Assembly: GCF_031759225.1 (NCBI RefSeq)
Contig: NZ_CP134494.1
Location: forward strand, 1,796,501 to 1,860,500
DNA: 64,000 nucleotides
Direction: 5' to 3'
DNA from: Mesobacillus jeotgali
GTDB lineage: Bacteria > Bacillota > Bacilli > Bacillales > Cytobacillaceae
In this document: positions 8,599-18,309 of the stretch, one piece after another
Numbering within the stretch: position 1 is the stretch's first letter
How the letters are laid out: every line of letters begins with the position of its first letter
The notes under the pieces: generated by a model
The model's input: only the letters and a program-made list of their open reading frames with translations
What the model was told of the DNA's origin: nothing
Database searches by the model: none
Made by a program: the position numbers and the translations under genes

Positions 8599-9618
8599 AT
8601 GGGGTATGAGTATAATCAGGAAGTTGCAGGTTATGATTTCGGCTGGGATGTAAAATCCGGTAAGTTCACTTTCGAGGGCCAGGACGCCGTGCTTTTTTGG
8701 ATTTCATCTGCAATGAAAACCTTTTTCGATACGATTGAAGAAATTTCTGGAGAAGAAGCCTCCAACCTTGTTTTTGAATCTACTGGGTTTCGCCAGGGAC
8801 TAGTGGTCGGCCAATACTTTGAGAAAATGAAAGAAGTCAGCGTCGCTGAAGCGGCAGACATGATTACAAATACATATGCAACCGCCGGGTGGGGGTTGAC
8901 GCTAATTAAAGATTTGAATTTTGAGACGAAGACCTTTACAGCATTCATGAAGGACAGCTGGGAGCATAAAGTGAATGTTGCCCAGGGTAAGAAAAAGGGA
9001 GGGAGCTTTCTGCCTGCTCATTATGCAGGAGTTTTCACGGGGCTTTTCGGAACAAATATCTGGTATAAAATCAAGCAGCATCAGCTAGAAGGGCATGAAT
9101 ACAGCGTAATTGAGTATTTCCCATCTGATGTGACAATCGCTGATAATATTCACCAGCTGGCACGTAAGAAAGAATCAGAACAAATCAGGAAACTGGAAGG
9201 ACTGGTTGAAGAGAAAACAGCCGAATTAAAGGAACTTGTCAATAAGCTTTCTTCCCCGATCATCCCGGTTCTTGAGGGGATCGTTGTCGTTCCCTTGATC
9301 GGGAAATATGAGGAAGATAGAGCAGACCAGCTGATTGTCAATACTTTGAATCGATTGCCGTCTTATAAAGCAAGCTATCTTGTTCTGGATTTGACAGGCA
9401 TGGACCAGGAAATCGGCCAGCACGCTGTCAGCCTGATCGAAAAGATTGGTTCAGCAGCAAGGCTTATCGGGACAAAGACGATCCTAGTAGGGATTTCATC
9501 CAATCTTGGGATTGAAATCACTCAATCAAACATTAATTTATCGAAGTTTGATTGCTTCCAGACACTCCAGCATGGCATCCATTACGCAATCGGGCAGATG
9601 GGCAGGAAAATCATCTAG
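8599..9618 (+). CDS. RsbR-like STAS-domain protein with a V4R-like N-terminal sensor region
   Basis: A 339-residue protein with two parts. Residues 1-180 resemble V4R/XylR_N-type ligand sensors (segment GSFLPAHYAGVFTGLFG and the following ECRAxG-like strand region); this is a tentative match. A short charged helix (residues 190-215) leads to a C-terminal STAS domain starting SPIIPVLEGIVVVPLIG, with LVLDLTGMD as the phospho-acceptor loop. The layout matches RsbR-type stressosome co-antagonists: a variable sensor fused to STAS. The ATG follows AAAAAGGAGC. A candidate sigma-B promoter lies upstream. A second STAS protein occurs at 51.8-52.6 kb. Confidence 0.75.
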   Translation: MGYEYNQEVAGYDFGWDVKSGKFTFEGQDAVLFWISSAMKTFFDTIEEISGEEASNLVFESTGFRQGLVVGQYFEKMKEVSVAEAADMITNTYATAGWGLTLIKDLNFETKTFTAFMKDSWEHKVNVAQGKKKGGSFLPAHYAGVFTGLFGTNIWYKIKQHQLEGHEYSVIEYFPSDVTIADNIHQLARKKESEQIRKLEGLVEEKTAELKELVNKLSSPIIPVLEGIVVVPLIGKYEEDRADQLIVNTLNRLPSYKASYLVLDLTGMDQEIGQHAVSLIEKIGSAARLIGTKTILVGISSNLGIEITQSNINLSKFDCFQTLQHGIHYAIGQMGRKII

Positions 9619-9637
9619 AGATTTTTGCATAAAAGAA

Positions 9638-9677
9638 AAAGCAGAGTTGATCACAATGTTGAGATCAACTCTGCTTT
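9638..9677. terminator. bidirectional terminator
   Basis: Perfect 15-bp arms AAAGCAGAGTTGATC and GATCAACTCTGCTTT, with T-runs on both strands. It lies between the convergent STAS and TRIC genes and serves both. Confidence 0.85.
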
Positions 9678-9687
9678 TTGCGTTGTT

Positions 9688-10296
9688 TTAGTGGACTCCC
9701 AGCTTACGTACTGGCAAGTGCCATTTGTAGGTATACGAGAGAACGCGAAGTGCTGTGATGACAGCAAATAGGCCATAGAGTTCAACTGCTTTATTAGCCA
9801 TACCTAGGCCAATTACAAGTCCGGCAAGAACAGCCCAGACTGCATAAATTTCCGCTTTCAATACCAATGGTTTTCTGCCTGCCAGAAGGTCGCGGATTAT
9901 ACCTCCGCCGCTTCCAGTCAATACAGCGGCCACGATGACTGCGCTTAGCGGATGGCCCATATTTGATGCGTAAATGGCACCCTGGATCGCAAAGGCCGCA
10001 AGCCCGATCGCGTCAAAGAAGTTGCCCCATCGCTGCCAGTGTTTTAATAGATTGCTAGGAAATAAAAAAACAATGGTAATAGACAACAATGCTAAATTGA
10101 AAAAGATACCTTGTTCCCATAATGCCGAGACTGGCACCCCAATCAGCAGGTTGCGGATGGCACCGCCGCCAAACGCTGTCACGATTCCTAATATATATAC
10201 ACCGAAAATATCATATTCTTCTTCCATTGCAATAAACGCACCGCTGATCGCGAATGCTACTGTTCCAATCATGCTGAGTACTTCCCATGTCATCAT
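9688..10296 (-). CDS. TRIC-type cation channel family membrane protein (UPF0126, YvgT/YadS-like)
   Basis: A 202-residue polytopic membrane protein made of two homologous halves. Each half has a glycine-rich re-entrant signature: GTVAFAISGAF / AFGGGAIRNLL in the first and IGLAAFAIQGA / GSGGGIIRDLL in the second. This duplicated GGGxxRDLL pattern is diagnostic of prokaryotic TRIC-like monovalent cation channels. About seven membrane segments are predicted by eye. It is transcribed alone, divergent from hflX. The physiological ion is not known from sequence. Confidence 0.85.
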   Translation of the reverse strand: MMTWEVLSMIGTVAFAISGAFIAMEEEYDIFGVYILGIVTAFGGGAIRNLLIGVPVSALWEQGIFFNLALLSITIVFLFPSNLLKHWQRWGNFFDAIGLAAFAIQGAIYASNMGHPLSAVIVAAVLTGSGGGIIRDLLAGRKPLVLKAEIYAVWAVLAGLVIGLGMANKAVELYGLFAVITALRVLSYTYKWHLPVRKLGVH

Positions 10297-10473
10297 GCTT
10301 TTCTCCTCTTGTTAAAATGATGCCTGAATACTAAAACGTTAAATGAAAACATATTGATTTTATCATGTATATTCCAATTTACAACCACTTTTCCCCCAGC
10401 TTTCAAAATTTTTGTTTCTGGCGTTATTTTGGTATGATATCTTTAGCTATTTATATGGAAAGAAGGGTGCTAT

Positions 10474-11733
10474 TTGGAACAGGAAAACGTATTTGAAAAA
10501 GTGATTCTTGTTGGCTGCCAGACAGCTGAAGAGGAAGATCTTCGTTTTCAGTATTCGATGGAGGAACTTGAATCGCTTACGGAAACGGCTAAGGGCAATG
10601 TCCTGATGCAGGTTGTCCAAAAACGGCCAAAGGTCCATCCTGCTACATACATAGGCAAAGGGAAGGTGGAAGAACTTCAAGCCCTTGAGGAAGAGCTAGA
10701 GCCTGACTTAATCATTTTCAATGATGAACTGTCGCCAAGTCAAAACAGGAATCTTTCTGCCGGTTTGAAGGCAAGAGTCATCGACCGTACCCAGCTGATC
10801 CTGGATATTTTCGCTCAAAGAGCCCGCTCCAAAGAAGGGAAACTCCAGGTTGAGCTTGCTCAGCTGCAGTACCTGCTGCCTCGTCTTGGCGGAAAGGGGA
10901 TTGAAATGTCACGCCTTGGTGCCGGAATAGGGACGAGAGGACCAGGGGAGACAAAGCTGGAGTCTGATCGCCGGCACATCCGCAAAAGAATCGATGATAT
11001 TAAAACACAATTATCGGTGATCGTTCAGCACCGTGACCGTTACCGGGAGCGCCGGAAGAAAAACAAGGCATTCCAGATTGCCCTTGTCGGATACACGAAC
11101 GCTGGGAAATCGACGCTGTTTAATCGGTTGACTGAGGCTGAATCTTTTGAAGAAAATCAATTGTTCGCCACCCTTGATCCAATGACAAGGAAAGCGATTT
11201 TGCCGAGCGGATTTACGGCTCTATTAACAGATACGGTTGGTTTTATACAGGACTTGCCGACAACCTTGATCGCTGCTTTCCGCTCCACTCTGGAAGAAGT
11301 TCGTGAGGCGGATTTGCTCCTGCATGTAGTGGATATGTCCAATGAAGATTATTTTTCACATGAACAGACAGTCAATAAACTGCTGGAGGACCTTGAAGTC
11401 CACCAAATCCCGCAGATTACCGTTTATAATAAACGCGACATCGCACACCAGGATTTTGTGCCAAACGCAAAAAATGAAACAGCTTTTATAAGCGCGTTCG
11501 ATGAGGAAGACCGCAGGAATCTGCTTGTGAAAATCGAACAGGCGATAATTGGAATGATGGAGCCCTTCCATGTCCTGGTGCCGTCCGATGAAGGGAAACT
11601 GCTGGCTCAATTGAAAAATGAGACCATTCTTCGCGAGCTTGCTTTTGACGAAGAAAAGCAAGGCTATGTCTGTAAAGGCTACTCTTTGGCAGACCATCAG
11701 ATTACCGGCCAGCTGAAACGATTCTCGGTTTAA
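10474..11733 (+). CDS. hflX: ribosome-associated GTPase HflX
   Basis: HflX splits stalled or hibernating 70S ribosomes. The 419-residue protein has the N-terminal ligand-binding domain ([14 protein letters not shown]), the Gly-rich loop [15 protein letters not shown] and a central Obg-like G domain with G1 [10 protein letters not shown]3 [10 protein letters not shown] and G4 NKRD. The start is TTG behind AGAAGGG. It matches YnbA of B. subtilis and keeps the spoVK-hflX-ynbB-glnRA gene order. Confidence 0.96.
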   Translation: MEQENVFEKVILVGCQTAEEEDLRFQYSMEELESLTETAKGNVLMQVVQKRPKVHPATYIGKGKVEELQALEEELEPDLIIFNDELSPSQNRNLSAGLKARVIDRTQLILDIFAQRARSKEGKLQVELAQLQYLLPRLGGKGIEMSRLGAGIGTRGPGETKLESDRRHIRKRIDDIKTQLSVIVQHRDRYRERRKKNKAFQIALVGYTNAGKSTLFNRLTEAESFEENQLFATLDPMTRKAILPSGFTALLTDTVGFIQDLPTTLIAAFRSTLEEVREADLLLHVVDMSNEDYFSHEQTVNKLLEDLEVHQIPQITVYNKRDIAHQDFVPNAKNETAFISAFDEEDRRNLLVKIEQAIIGMMEPFHVLVPSDEGKLLAQLKNETILRELAFDEEKQGYVCKGYSLADHQITGQLKRFSV

Positions 11734-11954
11734 GATGATTTTTTATAAGGCTCTTTTCTAAAACTTTGTTTGCTATTTCCTCAATATAGCATTGAATAAC
11801 CTATGTTACTTCGCTAAATTGACTATTTAAACAAGAAAAGAGCTTGCAAACTAAATATCGACCAGCTAACTGACTAATAAAACGTTAAAATCGGCTTTAG
11901 GATTTTAACAACAATCATTACGAAAACAGCCTTTTATAAAGATAGGAGAGCAAC

Positions 11955-13226
11955 ATGTTTACACAATTAAAAAACGGGCAAATGCTGCAGCCGCTTGTCA
12001 GCGAGATAGAGCAGCAAATTGCCGGGGTACACAAGAAAATTGATGAGCGGATTGATTCAAACCAATTCAGAGTATTGCAGAGCTTCCAAAAGCATCGGGT
12101 AAGTGATTCCCATTTCATTCCTACCACCGGTTATGGCTACGATGATGCTGGCAGGGAAACGCTCGAAAAGATTTATGCAGAGGTATTTGGTGCCGAAGCT
12201 GGGTTGGTCCGCCCGCAAATTATCTCCGGAACTCATGCGATTTCAATTTCGCTATTCGGAATTCTTCGGCCTGGTGATGAGCTGCTATATATCACCGGGA
12301 AACCTTATGACACTCTTGAAGAGATTGTCGGGATACGCGGTACCGGAAACGGATCATTGAAGGAATTTGGAATCTCTTATAATGCTGTAGATCTTACAGA
12401 AGAGGGAGAAATCGATTGGGTTGCCGTTGAGAAAGCGATCAAGCCTGAAACGAAAATGATCGGCATCCAGCGCTCTAAAGGGTATGCGACACGACCTTCT
12501 TTCACTGTGGAGCAAATTGGTGAAATGGTGAAGTTCGTAAAAGAAATAAAATCCGATGTCGTTGTCTTTGTTGATAACTGCTATGGTGAGTTTGTCGAGG
12601 AGCTGGAACCCTGCCATGTTGGCGCTGATCTGATGGCAGGATCCTTGATTAAAAATCCAGGCGGCGGTATTGCCAAGACAGGCGGATATATCGTAGGGAA
12701 GGAAAAGTATGTCGAGTCTTGTTCTTACCGGATGACATCTCCTGGTATCGGTGCCGAAGCTGGTGCTTCACTATATTCGTTGCAGGAAATGTACCAGGGA
12801 TTTTTCATGGCTCCGCATATAGTCGCGCAGGCACTGAAGGGTGCTGTTTTTACAGCTGCAATGCTGGATCGGTTAGGAATGAATTCTTCACCTAAATGGG
12901 ATGCTGAACGGACCGATTTAATCCAAGCAGTCCAATTCGATGACCGGGATAAGATGGTTGCTTTTTGCCAGGCGATTCAGTATGCATCGCCAATCAATTC
13001 GCATGTTACGGCACATCCCGCTTATATGCCGGGATATGAGGATGATGTAATCATGGCTGCTGGTACTTTCATCCAGGGTGCAAGCATTGAATTGACTGCT
13101 GATGGACCGATCAGACCACCTTATGTCGCGTATGTGCAGGGTGGGTTAACCTATTCTCATGTGAAGATGGCTGTATGTATCGCACTCGATGCATTAATTG
13201 AAAAAGGTTTAATTCTTTTAAAATAG
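11955..13226 (+). CDS. ynbB: PLP-dependent enzyme of the methionine gamma-lyase/aluminium-resistance family (YnbB)
   Basis: A 423-residue cytoplasmic fold-type I PLP protein. The active-site lysine region is SLIKNPGGGIAKTGGYIVG. The Asp that holds the pyridine nitrogen is in VVFVDNCYGEFVEE. The family is annotated as aluminium resistance or methionine gamma-lyase-like, but its true substrate is unsettled. ATG follows ATAGGAGAG. It sits between hflX and glnR exactly as ynbB does in B. subtilis. A GC-poor hairpin terminator separates it from glnR. Confidence 0.9.
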   Translation: MFTQLKNGQMLQPLVSEIEQQIAGVHKKIDERIDSNQFRVLQSFQKHRVSDSHFIPTTGYGYDDAGRETLEKIYAEVFGAEAGLVRPQIISGTHAISISLFGILRPGDELLYITGKPYDTLEEIVGIRGTGNGSLKEFGISYNAVDLTEEGEIDWVAVEKAIKPETKMIGIQRSKGYATRPSFTVEQIGEMVKFVKEIKSDVVVFVDNCYGEFVEELEPCHVGADLMAGSLIKNPGGGIAKTGGYIVGKEKYVESCSYRMTSPGIGAEAGASLYSLQEMYQGFFMAPHIVAQALKGAVFTAAMLDRLGMNSSPKWDAERTDLIQAVQFDDRDKMVAFCQAIQYASPINSHVTAHPAYMPGYEDDVIMAAGTFIQGASIELTADGPIRPPYVAYVQGGLTYSHVKMAVCIALDALIEKGLILLK

Positions 13227-13236
13227 GTAAATATAC

Positions 13237-13274
13237 AACAGGACGCTTGCTAAATAAGTCCTGTTCTTTTTTTA
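13237..13274 (+). terminator. Rho-independent terminator before glnR
   Basis: Arms AACAGGAC and GTCCTGTT around a 13-nt loop, then C and a run of T. Confidence 0.8.
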
Positions 13275-13284
13275 TGAATTTTCA

Positions 13285-13301
13285 TGTTAGATAATCTAAC
13301 A
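13285..13301 (+). promoter_or_regulatory. GlnR/TnrA operator 1
   Basis: TGTTAGATAATCTAACA matches the TGTNAN7TNACA consensus perfectly and is a full palindrome in its outer arms. It lies just upstream of the glnRA -35 box, the position of the autoregulatory site in B. subtilis. Confidence 0.9.
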
Positions 13302-13306
13302 TATAT

Positions 13307-13335
13307 TTGACATGATACCTTACATTGAATATAAT
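13307..13335 (+). promoter_or_regulatory. sigma-A promoter of glnRA
   Basis: TTGACA (13307-13312), 17-bp spacer, TATAAT (13330-13335): a consensus promoter 36 bp before the glnR start. Confidence 0.9.
13308..13324 (+). promoter_or_regulatory. GlnR operator 2
   Basis: TGACATGATACCTTACA matches TGTNAN7TNACA with one mismatch. It overlaps the -35 box, and its start is 23 bp from operator 1. Two adjacent dimers would block RNA polymerase. Confidence 0.75.
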
Positions 13336-13370
13336 GAGATTATCTTAAAAGGAAAGGAGGAGAAATCAAA

Positions 13371-13775
13371 ATGGGCGGAAGTGAAATTCGCCGGAATATG
13401 CCGCTCTTCAGCATCGGGATTGTCATGCAGCTGACAGATCTGACCGCAAGGCAAATTCGATACTATGAAGAGCATGAATTGATTTCTCCGGCTAGAACAG
13501 AGGGCAATAAACGCCTCTTTTCCTTAAATGATATCGACAAGCTCCTTGAAATCAAAGATTTGATTGACCAGGGAGTCAATATGGCAGGCATCAAGAAGGT
13601 TTTCAATGTTCAACAACAGGCAGAACTAAGTGCCGCTGAGAAAAAACAGGCTGAAAAAACGAGAAGAGATCTTTCCGATTCCGAATTGAGAAAACTGCTC
13701 AGGAAAGAGCTTCTCCAGGCAGGCCGCTTCAACCGGTCAACCGACCGCGGCGACATGTCGAGATTTTTCCATTAA
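13371..13775 (+). CDS. glnR: nitrogen-responsive MerR-family repressor GlnR
   Basis: GlnR represses glnRA and other nitrogen genes when glutamine synthetase is feedback-inhibited. The 134-residue protein has the MerR winged helix ([19 protein letters not shown]), a dimerisation helix, and the C-terminal tail [18 protein letters not shown] that senses feedback-inhibited synthetase. AAAGGAGGAG precedes the ATG. It is the first gene of glnRA, 51 bp before glnA, under two GlnR boxes. Confidence 0.97.
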   Translation: MGGSEIRRNMPLFSIGIVMQLTDLTARQIRYYEEHELISPARTEGNKRLFSLNDIDKLLEIKDLIDQGVNMAGIKKVFNVQQQAELSAAEKKQAEKTRRDLSDSELRKLLRKELLQAGRFNRSTDRGDMSRFFH

Positions 13776-13826
13776 GGATTTAAAAACTATTAATTAATTT
13801 GTTGAAAATTTTAGGAGGAAATTAGG

Positions 13827-15167
13827 ATGGCAAAAAAGTTCACTAGAGAAGACATTATTCGTTTATCAAAAGAAGAAAATGTAAAATTCATCCGTCTGCA
13901 GTTCACGGACATTTTAGGAACAATCAAGAACGTTGAAATTCCAATCAGCCAGCTTGAAAAAGCGCTTGATAACAAAATGATGTTCGATGGATCTTCAATT
14001 GAAGGCTTCGTTCGTATCGAAGAATCTGATATGTACCTGATTCCTGACTTGGATACATGGGTAATCTTCCCTTGGACAGCTGAAAAAGGTAAGGTTGCAC
14101 GTTTGATCTGTGATATTAAAAATGCTGATGGAACACCGTTTGCTGGTGACCCGCGCGGTAACCTTAAGCGTATCCTTAAGGAAATGGAAGAACTGGGCTT
14201 CACAAACTTCAATCTTGGGCCAGAACCAGAATTCTTCCTCTTCAAGCTTGATGCAAATGGCGAACCAACACTAGAATTGAATGATAATGGTGGATATTTT
14301 GACCTTGCGCCAACAGACCTTGGTGAAAACTGCCGCCGTGACATCGTTCTAGAGCTTGAAGAGATGGGCTTTGAAATTGAAGCATCACACCATGAGGTTG
14401 CTCCTGGACAGCACGAAATCGACTTCAAATATGCAGATGCTTTGACAGCTTGTGATCAGATCCAGACTTTCAAGCTAGTTGTTAAAACAATCGCCCGCAA
14501 GCACGGTCTTCACGCAACATTCATGCCGAAACCATTATTCGGTGTTAACGGATCCGGAATGCACTGCAACATGTCCTTGTTCCGTAACGGCGAGAACTCA
14601 TTCTATGATCCATCCGATAAGAAGCTTGAGCTAAGCGAAACTGCTTACCAGTTCATCGCTGGAACTCTGAAGCACGCTTCTGGATTTACAGCTGTAACAA
14701 ACCCAACTGTAAACTCATATAAGCGTCTAGTACCTGGTTATGAAGCACCTTGCTACGTTGCATGGTCTGCAAAGAACCGTTCACCATTGATCCGTATCCC
14801 TGCATCACGCGGTTTGAGCACACGTGTTGAGGTCCGCAGTGTTGACCCAGCAGCAAACCCATACCTTGCAATGGCAGTTTTGCTTGCAGCAGGTCTTGAC
14901 GGAATCAAGAACAAAATGACTCCTCCAGCATCAGTAGACCGCAACATCTACGTGATGAACAAGGAAGAGCGTGTAGAAGAAGGAATCGATGATCTGCCGC
15001 CAACATTGGCAGCAGCTCTTGACCAGCTGAAAAAGGACGAAGTCATCAGCGCTGCACTTGGCGATCACATCCTTGAACACTTTATCGAAGCAAAAGAGAT
15101 TGAATGGGATATGTTCCGCACACAAGTTCACCCATGGGAACGCGAGCAGTACATGAGCATGTATTAA
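13827..15167 (+). CDS. glnA: glutamine synthetase, type I-alpha
   Basis: ATP-dependent synthesis of glutamine from glutamate and ammonium; the feedback-inhibited enzyme also signals to GlnR and TnrA. The 446-residue length and absence of the adenylylation insert mark the GSI-alpha type. Visible motifs are [10 protein letters not shown] (beta-grasp), [11 protein letters not shown] (metal site), [11 protein letters not shown], the ATP-binding [14 protein letters not shown] and the arginine region [21 protein letters not shown] follows AGGAGGAAA. The gene is co-transcribed with glnR and ends at a strong terminator. Confidence 0.98.
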   Translation: MAKKFTREDIIRLSKEENVKFIRLQFTDILGTIKNVEIPISQLEKALDNKMMFDGSSIEGFVRIEESDMYLIPDLDTWVIFPWTAEKGKVARLICDIKNADGTPFAGDPRGNLKRILKEMEELGFTNFNLGPEPEFFLFKLDANGEPTLELNDNGGYFDLAPTDLGENCRRDIVLELEEMGFEIEASHHEVAPGQHEIDFKYADALTACDQIQTFKLVVKTIARKHGLHATFMPKPLFGVNGSGMHCNMSLFRNGENSFYDPSDKKLELSETAYQFIAGTLKHASGFTAVTNPTVNSYKRLVPGYEAPCYVAWSAKNRSPLIRIPASRGLSTRVEVRSVDPAANPYLAMAVLLAAGLDGIKNKMTPPASVDRNIYVMNKEERVEEGIDDLPPTLAAALDQLKKDEVISAALGDHILEHFIEAKEIEWDMFRTQVHPWEREQYMSMY

Positions 15168-15178
15168 TAGGAAGAAAC

Positions 15179-15209
15179 GGCCTCTTGACTCTGTCAGGAG
15201 GTCTTTTTT
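15179..15209 (+). terminator. Rho-independent terminator after glnA
   Basis: An 11-bp stem (15179-15189 with 15193-15203, two G-T pairs), TCT loop and six T residues. Confidence 0.85.
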
Positions 15210-15480
15210 CATTTGATATGCCAATATTATTGGAATGGCTGAACCACGTCGTTTATCACTTGGCTTTAAAATAGAAATCTCCATAATAACTCTGCTATTA
15301 AGTACGGCTACTATTCGTTCCTCGTAATCTTTCCGCTTTAAACAAAAATCACTATAGCACCACGCTTCCTTTTAAGAGCTACAATTTTCCCAATAATCAC
15401 TCATTATCGGCGAAAGCATAACTTTCTACATTCCCTGGCAAAAAAACGACCGCCAAATATTAAAATTTTCAGAAAAATAA
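15210..15480. other. gene-free stretch between glnA and the paa promoter
   Basis: AT-rich sequence with no credible open frame, RNA gene or repeat that I can see. It leads into the paaK promoter region. Confidence 0.5.
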
Positions 15481-15509
15481 TTGACTTTTTCCTATATACA
15501 CGTTATCTT
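15481..15509 (+). promoter_or_regulatory. candidate sigma-A promoter of the paa operon
   Basis: TTGACT (15481-15486), 17-bp spacer and TATCTT (15504-15509). An AT-rich TAAAAT/TATATA stretch just downstream could be an alternative -10. The operator palindrome lies about 40 bp further down, over the start-site or leader region. Confidence 0.5.
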
Positions 15510-15545
15510 TGTTTTAAAATATATAACACTTTTATTGTGTTACGG

Positions 15546-15563
15546 TTATATAACGTTATATAA
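15546..15563 (+). promoter_or_regulatory. 18-bp perfect palindrome, candidate aromatic-catabolism operator
   Basis: TTATATAACGTTATATAA is a perfect palindrome 33 bp before the paaK start. The same AATATAACGTTATATT core recurs at the ABC-importer promoter (31780-31795), and related elements occur at 35238-35277. Next to it lies a second inverted repeat, AACAC-N7-GTGTT (about 15525-15541). Candidate binders are PaaX, encoded at the operon end, or a TetR-type PaaR encoded elsewhere. Confidence 0.65.
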
Positions 15564-15595
15564 ATAAAATTTTATGTAATACAGGGGGCGAAATC

Positions 15596-16921
15596 TTGAT
15601 TTTACATGAAATCGAAACGAGCAGTCGTGAGGTCATTGAAGAAATTCAGCTCCATAGACTAAAAACAGTAGTTGAGAAAGTCGCTCAAAGGGTGCCGTTC
15701 TACAAGAAGAAATTTGAGGACGCGAATTTTTCTCCTGAAATGCTAAAGAGTCTGGAAGATTTGGAAGCGCTTCCTTTCACAGAAAAGCAGGATCTGCGGA
15801 ATCACTATTCTTTCGGGTTGTTCGCTGTTCCGCAAAGTGAATTGGTCAGGGTGCACGCCTCATCTGGAACAAGCGGGAAACCGACGGTGGTTGGCTATAC
15901 ACAAAATGATATTGACATGTGGGGAGAGATTGTCGCCAGGGCGATTGCACTTGCTGGTGGTAAACCAGGCAATTTCCTTCACAACGCTTATGGTTACGGG
16001 CTTTTTACCGGTGGATTGGGCCTGCATTACGGAAGTGAGAAACTGGGAATGGTGACAGTACCTGTTTCAGGCGGGAATACCCAGAGACAAATCATGTTAA
16101 TAGAAGATTTTAAACCGCAGGTCATTTGCGGGACACCTTCTTACATCCTGAATATCGCTGAAACGATGGAGGAAATGGGCAAGGACCCTCGTGACACTTC
16201 TTTAAAATACGGTATCTTCGGGGCTGAACCTTGGTCTGAAGAAATGAGAAGGACGCTAGAAGAAAAGCTCGGAATAAAGGCATGCGATATTTATGGACTG
16301 AGCGAAGTGATTGGGCCAGGTGTGGCAAATGAATGCCATGAAGCCCAGGCAGGACTCCATGTTGCTGAGGACCATTTTTATGTGGAAGTCATTGACCCTG
16401 ATACTTTGAAACCTGTAAAAGATGGGGAAGAAGGCGAACTGGTTTTTACCAGTTTGACAAAGGAAGCCTTTCCGATTATCCGCTACCGGACTGGAGACAT
16501 CGCTTCCCTGACTAAGGAAAAGTGCAGCTGCGGAAGGACAACAGTTAGAATGTCACGGGTCAAGGGACGGATTGATGACATGCTGATCATCAATGGAGTC
16601 AATGTCTTCCCTTCACAGATTGAACATTGCCTGCTGACAGTACCAGAACTTGCGCCACATTACCAGATTCAGATTTTACAGAAACGAACATTAAAGGTTC
16701 TTGAGCTGCATGTTGAGATGAATGAGGAATATTTCACGATGATCGGGGCGGATCCGATTTCTGATTCTGTCTATCAGCTCGAGCAGAGGATTCAGTCATT
16801 GCTCAGAAGCCAGTGCCTGATTTCGATGGAAGTGCGTGTGCATCGGCCAAAAACAATCCCGCGTTCAGAAGGAAAGGCAGTCCGGATTGTTGATAAAACA
16901 AAGGAACCGATTGGAACTTAA
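15596..16921 (+). CDS. paaK: phenylacetate-CoA ligase
   Basis: Activates phenylacetate to phenylacetyl-CoA with ATP, the entry step of the paa pathway. The 441-residue adenylate-forming enzyme has the P-loop-like ASSGTSGKPTVVGYT (residues about 85-99), the adenine segment DIYGLSEVIGPG, the hinge YRTGDIA and the C-terminal GRIDDMLIINGVNVFPSQIE characteristic of PaaK. The start is TTG at 15596, eight bases after AGGGGG. It leads the operon, 21 bp before paaA. Endogenous phenylacetyl-CoA from the downstream dehydrogenase complex would bypass this enzyme. Confidence 0.96.
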   Translation: MILHEIETSSREVIEEIQLHRLKTVVEKVAQRVPFYKKKFEDANFSPEMLKSLEDLEALPFTEKQDLRNHYSFGLFAVPQSELVRVHASSGTSGKPTVVGYTQNDIDMWGEIVARAIALAGGKPGNFLHNAYGYGLFTGGLGLHYGSEKLGMVTVPVSGGNTQRQIMLIEDFKPQVICGTPSYILNIAETMEEMGKDPRDTSLKYGIFGAEPWSEEMRRTLEEKLGIKACDIYGLSEVIGPGVANECHEAQAGLHVAEDHFYVEVIDPDTLKPVKDGEEGELVFTSLTKEAFPIIRYRTGDIASLTKEKCSCGRTTVRMSRVKGRIDDMLIINGVNVFPSQIEHCLLTVPELAPHYQIQILQKRTLKVLELHVEMNEEYFTMIGADPISDSVYQLEQRIQSLLRSQCLISMEVRVHRPKTIPRSEGKAVRIVDKTKEPIGT

Positions 16922-16942
16922 AACTTAAGGAGGTAAGGCAGC

Positions 16943-17902
16943 ATGGAAAACACAATTTCATTCGATCTGCTGACTGAAGAGGCGAAATATGAGCACTTCA
17001 TGAAGCGGATCGAAGCTGGCGATAAGATCGAAGCAGAAGATTGGATGCCGGATGACTATCGAATGACACTGATCAAGCTGATATCCATGCACGGGATCAG
17101 TGAAATAATGGGTGCGCTCCCTGAAAAGGAATGGGTGCCAAAAGCCCCTTCCTTGAAAAGAAAGCTTGGAATCATGGCCAAGGTACAGGATGAGATGGGC
17201 CACGGCCAACTTTTGCTGAGGGTAGCGGAGGATTTGATGAAGCCGCTCGGAAAATCACGCGAGAACATCATTCAGGACCTGCTTTCCGGCGACTTGAAAT
17301 TCCACAATGTCTTCCACATGGAGGCTAAAACATGGGGAGATGCCGGGTTGATTGGCTGGCTCGTCGATGGCGCCGCCATAATATCACAGACGAATATGCT
17401 TGATGCTTCCTATGGGCCATATGCAAGAGCGCTGAAGAGAATATGTGCCGAGGAGGTTTTCCACGCTCAGCATGGTGAGGCGATCATCATGGCGCTTGCA
17501 GAAGGAACAGATGAACAAAAAGCGATGATCCAGGATTCGATCGACCGATGGTGGGAAGCGCTTCTCATGTTCTTCGGTCCGGCGGATGCGTCTACTACAG
17601 GAACTTCCAAACAGGATACAACCATCAAATACAGGATCAGAACGAAAACGAACGAAGAGCTCCGCCAGGACTTTTTTACAAAATATATTCCAAGAGTCCT
17701 GTCACTTGGCTTGAAGCTGCCAGATGAGACGATGCATTTTGACCAGGAGTCAGGCATGTGGCAATACAAGCAGCCAGATTGGAGCAAGTTCAAACAAATC
17801 ATCAAGAATAATGGGCCGAAATCAAAGGATCGCTTAAGGCTGAGGGAAATCTCCTACAGTAACAATAAGTGGGTCATCGACGCATTAAGCGCTAAAGCTT
17901 AA
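16943..17902 (+). CDS. paaA: 1,2-phenylacetyl-CoA epoxidase, catalytic subunit A
   Basis: PaaA is the di-iron oxygenase subunit that epoxidises the ring of phenylacetyl-CoA. The 319-residue protein shows the ferritin-like ligand pattern: Glu in MAKVQDEMGHGQ (ExxH) and CAEEVFHAQHGE (ExxH). AAGGAGGTAAG precedes the ATG. The stop overlaps by one base an ATG of an in-frame extension of paaB, so translation of the A-B-C-D genes is tightly coupled. It partners with PaaC in a stable heteromer. Confidence 0.97.
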   Translation: MENTISFDLLTEEAKYEHFMKRIEAGDKIEAEDWMPDDYRMTLIKLISMHGISEIMGALPEKEWVPKAPSLKRKLGIMAKVQDEMGHGQLLLRVAEDLMKPLGKSRENIIQDLLSGDLKFHNVFHMEAKTWGDAGLIGWLVDGAAIISQTNMLDASYGPYARALKRICAEEVFHAQHGEAIIMALAEGTDEQKAMIQDSIDRWWEALLMFFGPADASTTGTSKQDTTIKYRIRTKTNEELRQDFFTKYIPRVLSLGLKLPDETMHFDQESGMWQYKQPDWSKFKQIIKNNGPKSKDRLRLREISYSNNKWVIDALSAKA

Positions 17903-17961
17903 TGCAGCTAGAAAACGTTATAGAAACAGTCCAGGAATATCACCGGAAAGGAGAGAGGACC

Positions 17962-18309
17962 ATGTCTGGGAGTGGATTTTATCAGGAGTTCGAAGTCTTC
18001 AGCAAAAGGACGACAACTTCCCCGATGCAGTACCAGTTCTCACTGCTGGCGCCGAACCATGAGCTGGCCCTTGTGATGGCGCAGGAAAATTTCATGAGAC
18101 GGGAGCCGGTTGCCGATATTTGGGTCATCAAGCGCGATGATGTCAGAAAGATGTCGCTTGAAGAGAGGCAAACATTGCAAAGGCTTGATAATAAGGATTA
18201 CAGGAATACGAAAGGCTATGGCTATTTGAAAAAGAAATGGCGCCACTACGAGCAGGAAATGCTTGATGAAAAAGAGATCTTGTCATGGGGAGGGAAGCAG
18301 GAGAAATGA
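17962..18309 (+). CDS. paaB: phenylacetyl-CoA epoxidase subunit B
   Basis: Small non-catalytic subunit that bridges PaaAC units. I choose ATG 17962 (MSGSGFYQEFEVFSK, 115 residues), because AAAGGAGAGAGG lies just upstream. An in-frame ATG at 17902 would add 20 atypical residues. The core FYQEFEVFSKRTTTSPMQYQFSL and YGYLKKKWRHYEQE are typical of the family. The stop overlaps the paaC start (ATGA). Confidence 0.93.
   Translation: MSGSGFYQEFEVFSKRTTTSPMQYQFSLLAPNHELALVMAQENFMRREPVADIWVIKRDDVRKMSLEERQTLQRLDNKDYRNTKGYGYLKKKWRHYEQEMLDEKEILSWGGKQEK

Noticed and set aside
10335..11895. AACGTT-containing sequences near 10338 and 11888 as further members of the aromatic operator family
   Set aside because: They lack the ATATAACGTTATAT arms, lie beside housekeeping genes and are likely chance in AT-rich DNA.
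17902..17961. ATG 17902 as paaB start
   Set aside because: It overlaps the paaA stop without its own ribosome binding site and would add 20 residues absent from the PaaB core. AAAGGAGAGAGG serves ATG 17962.
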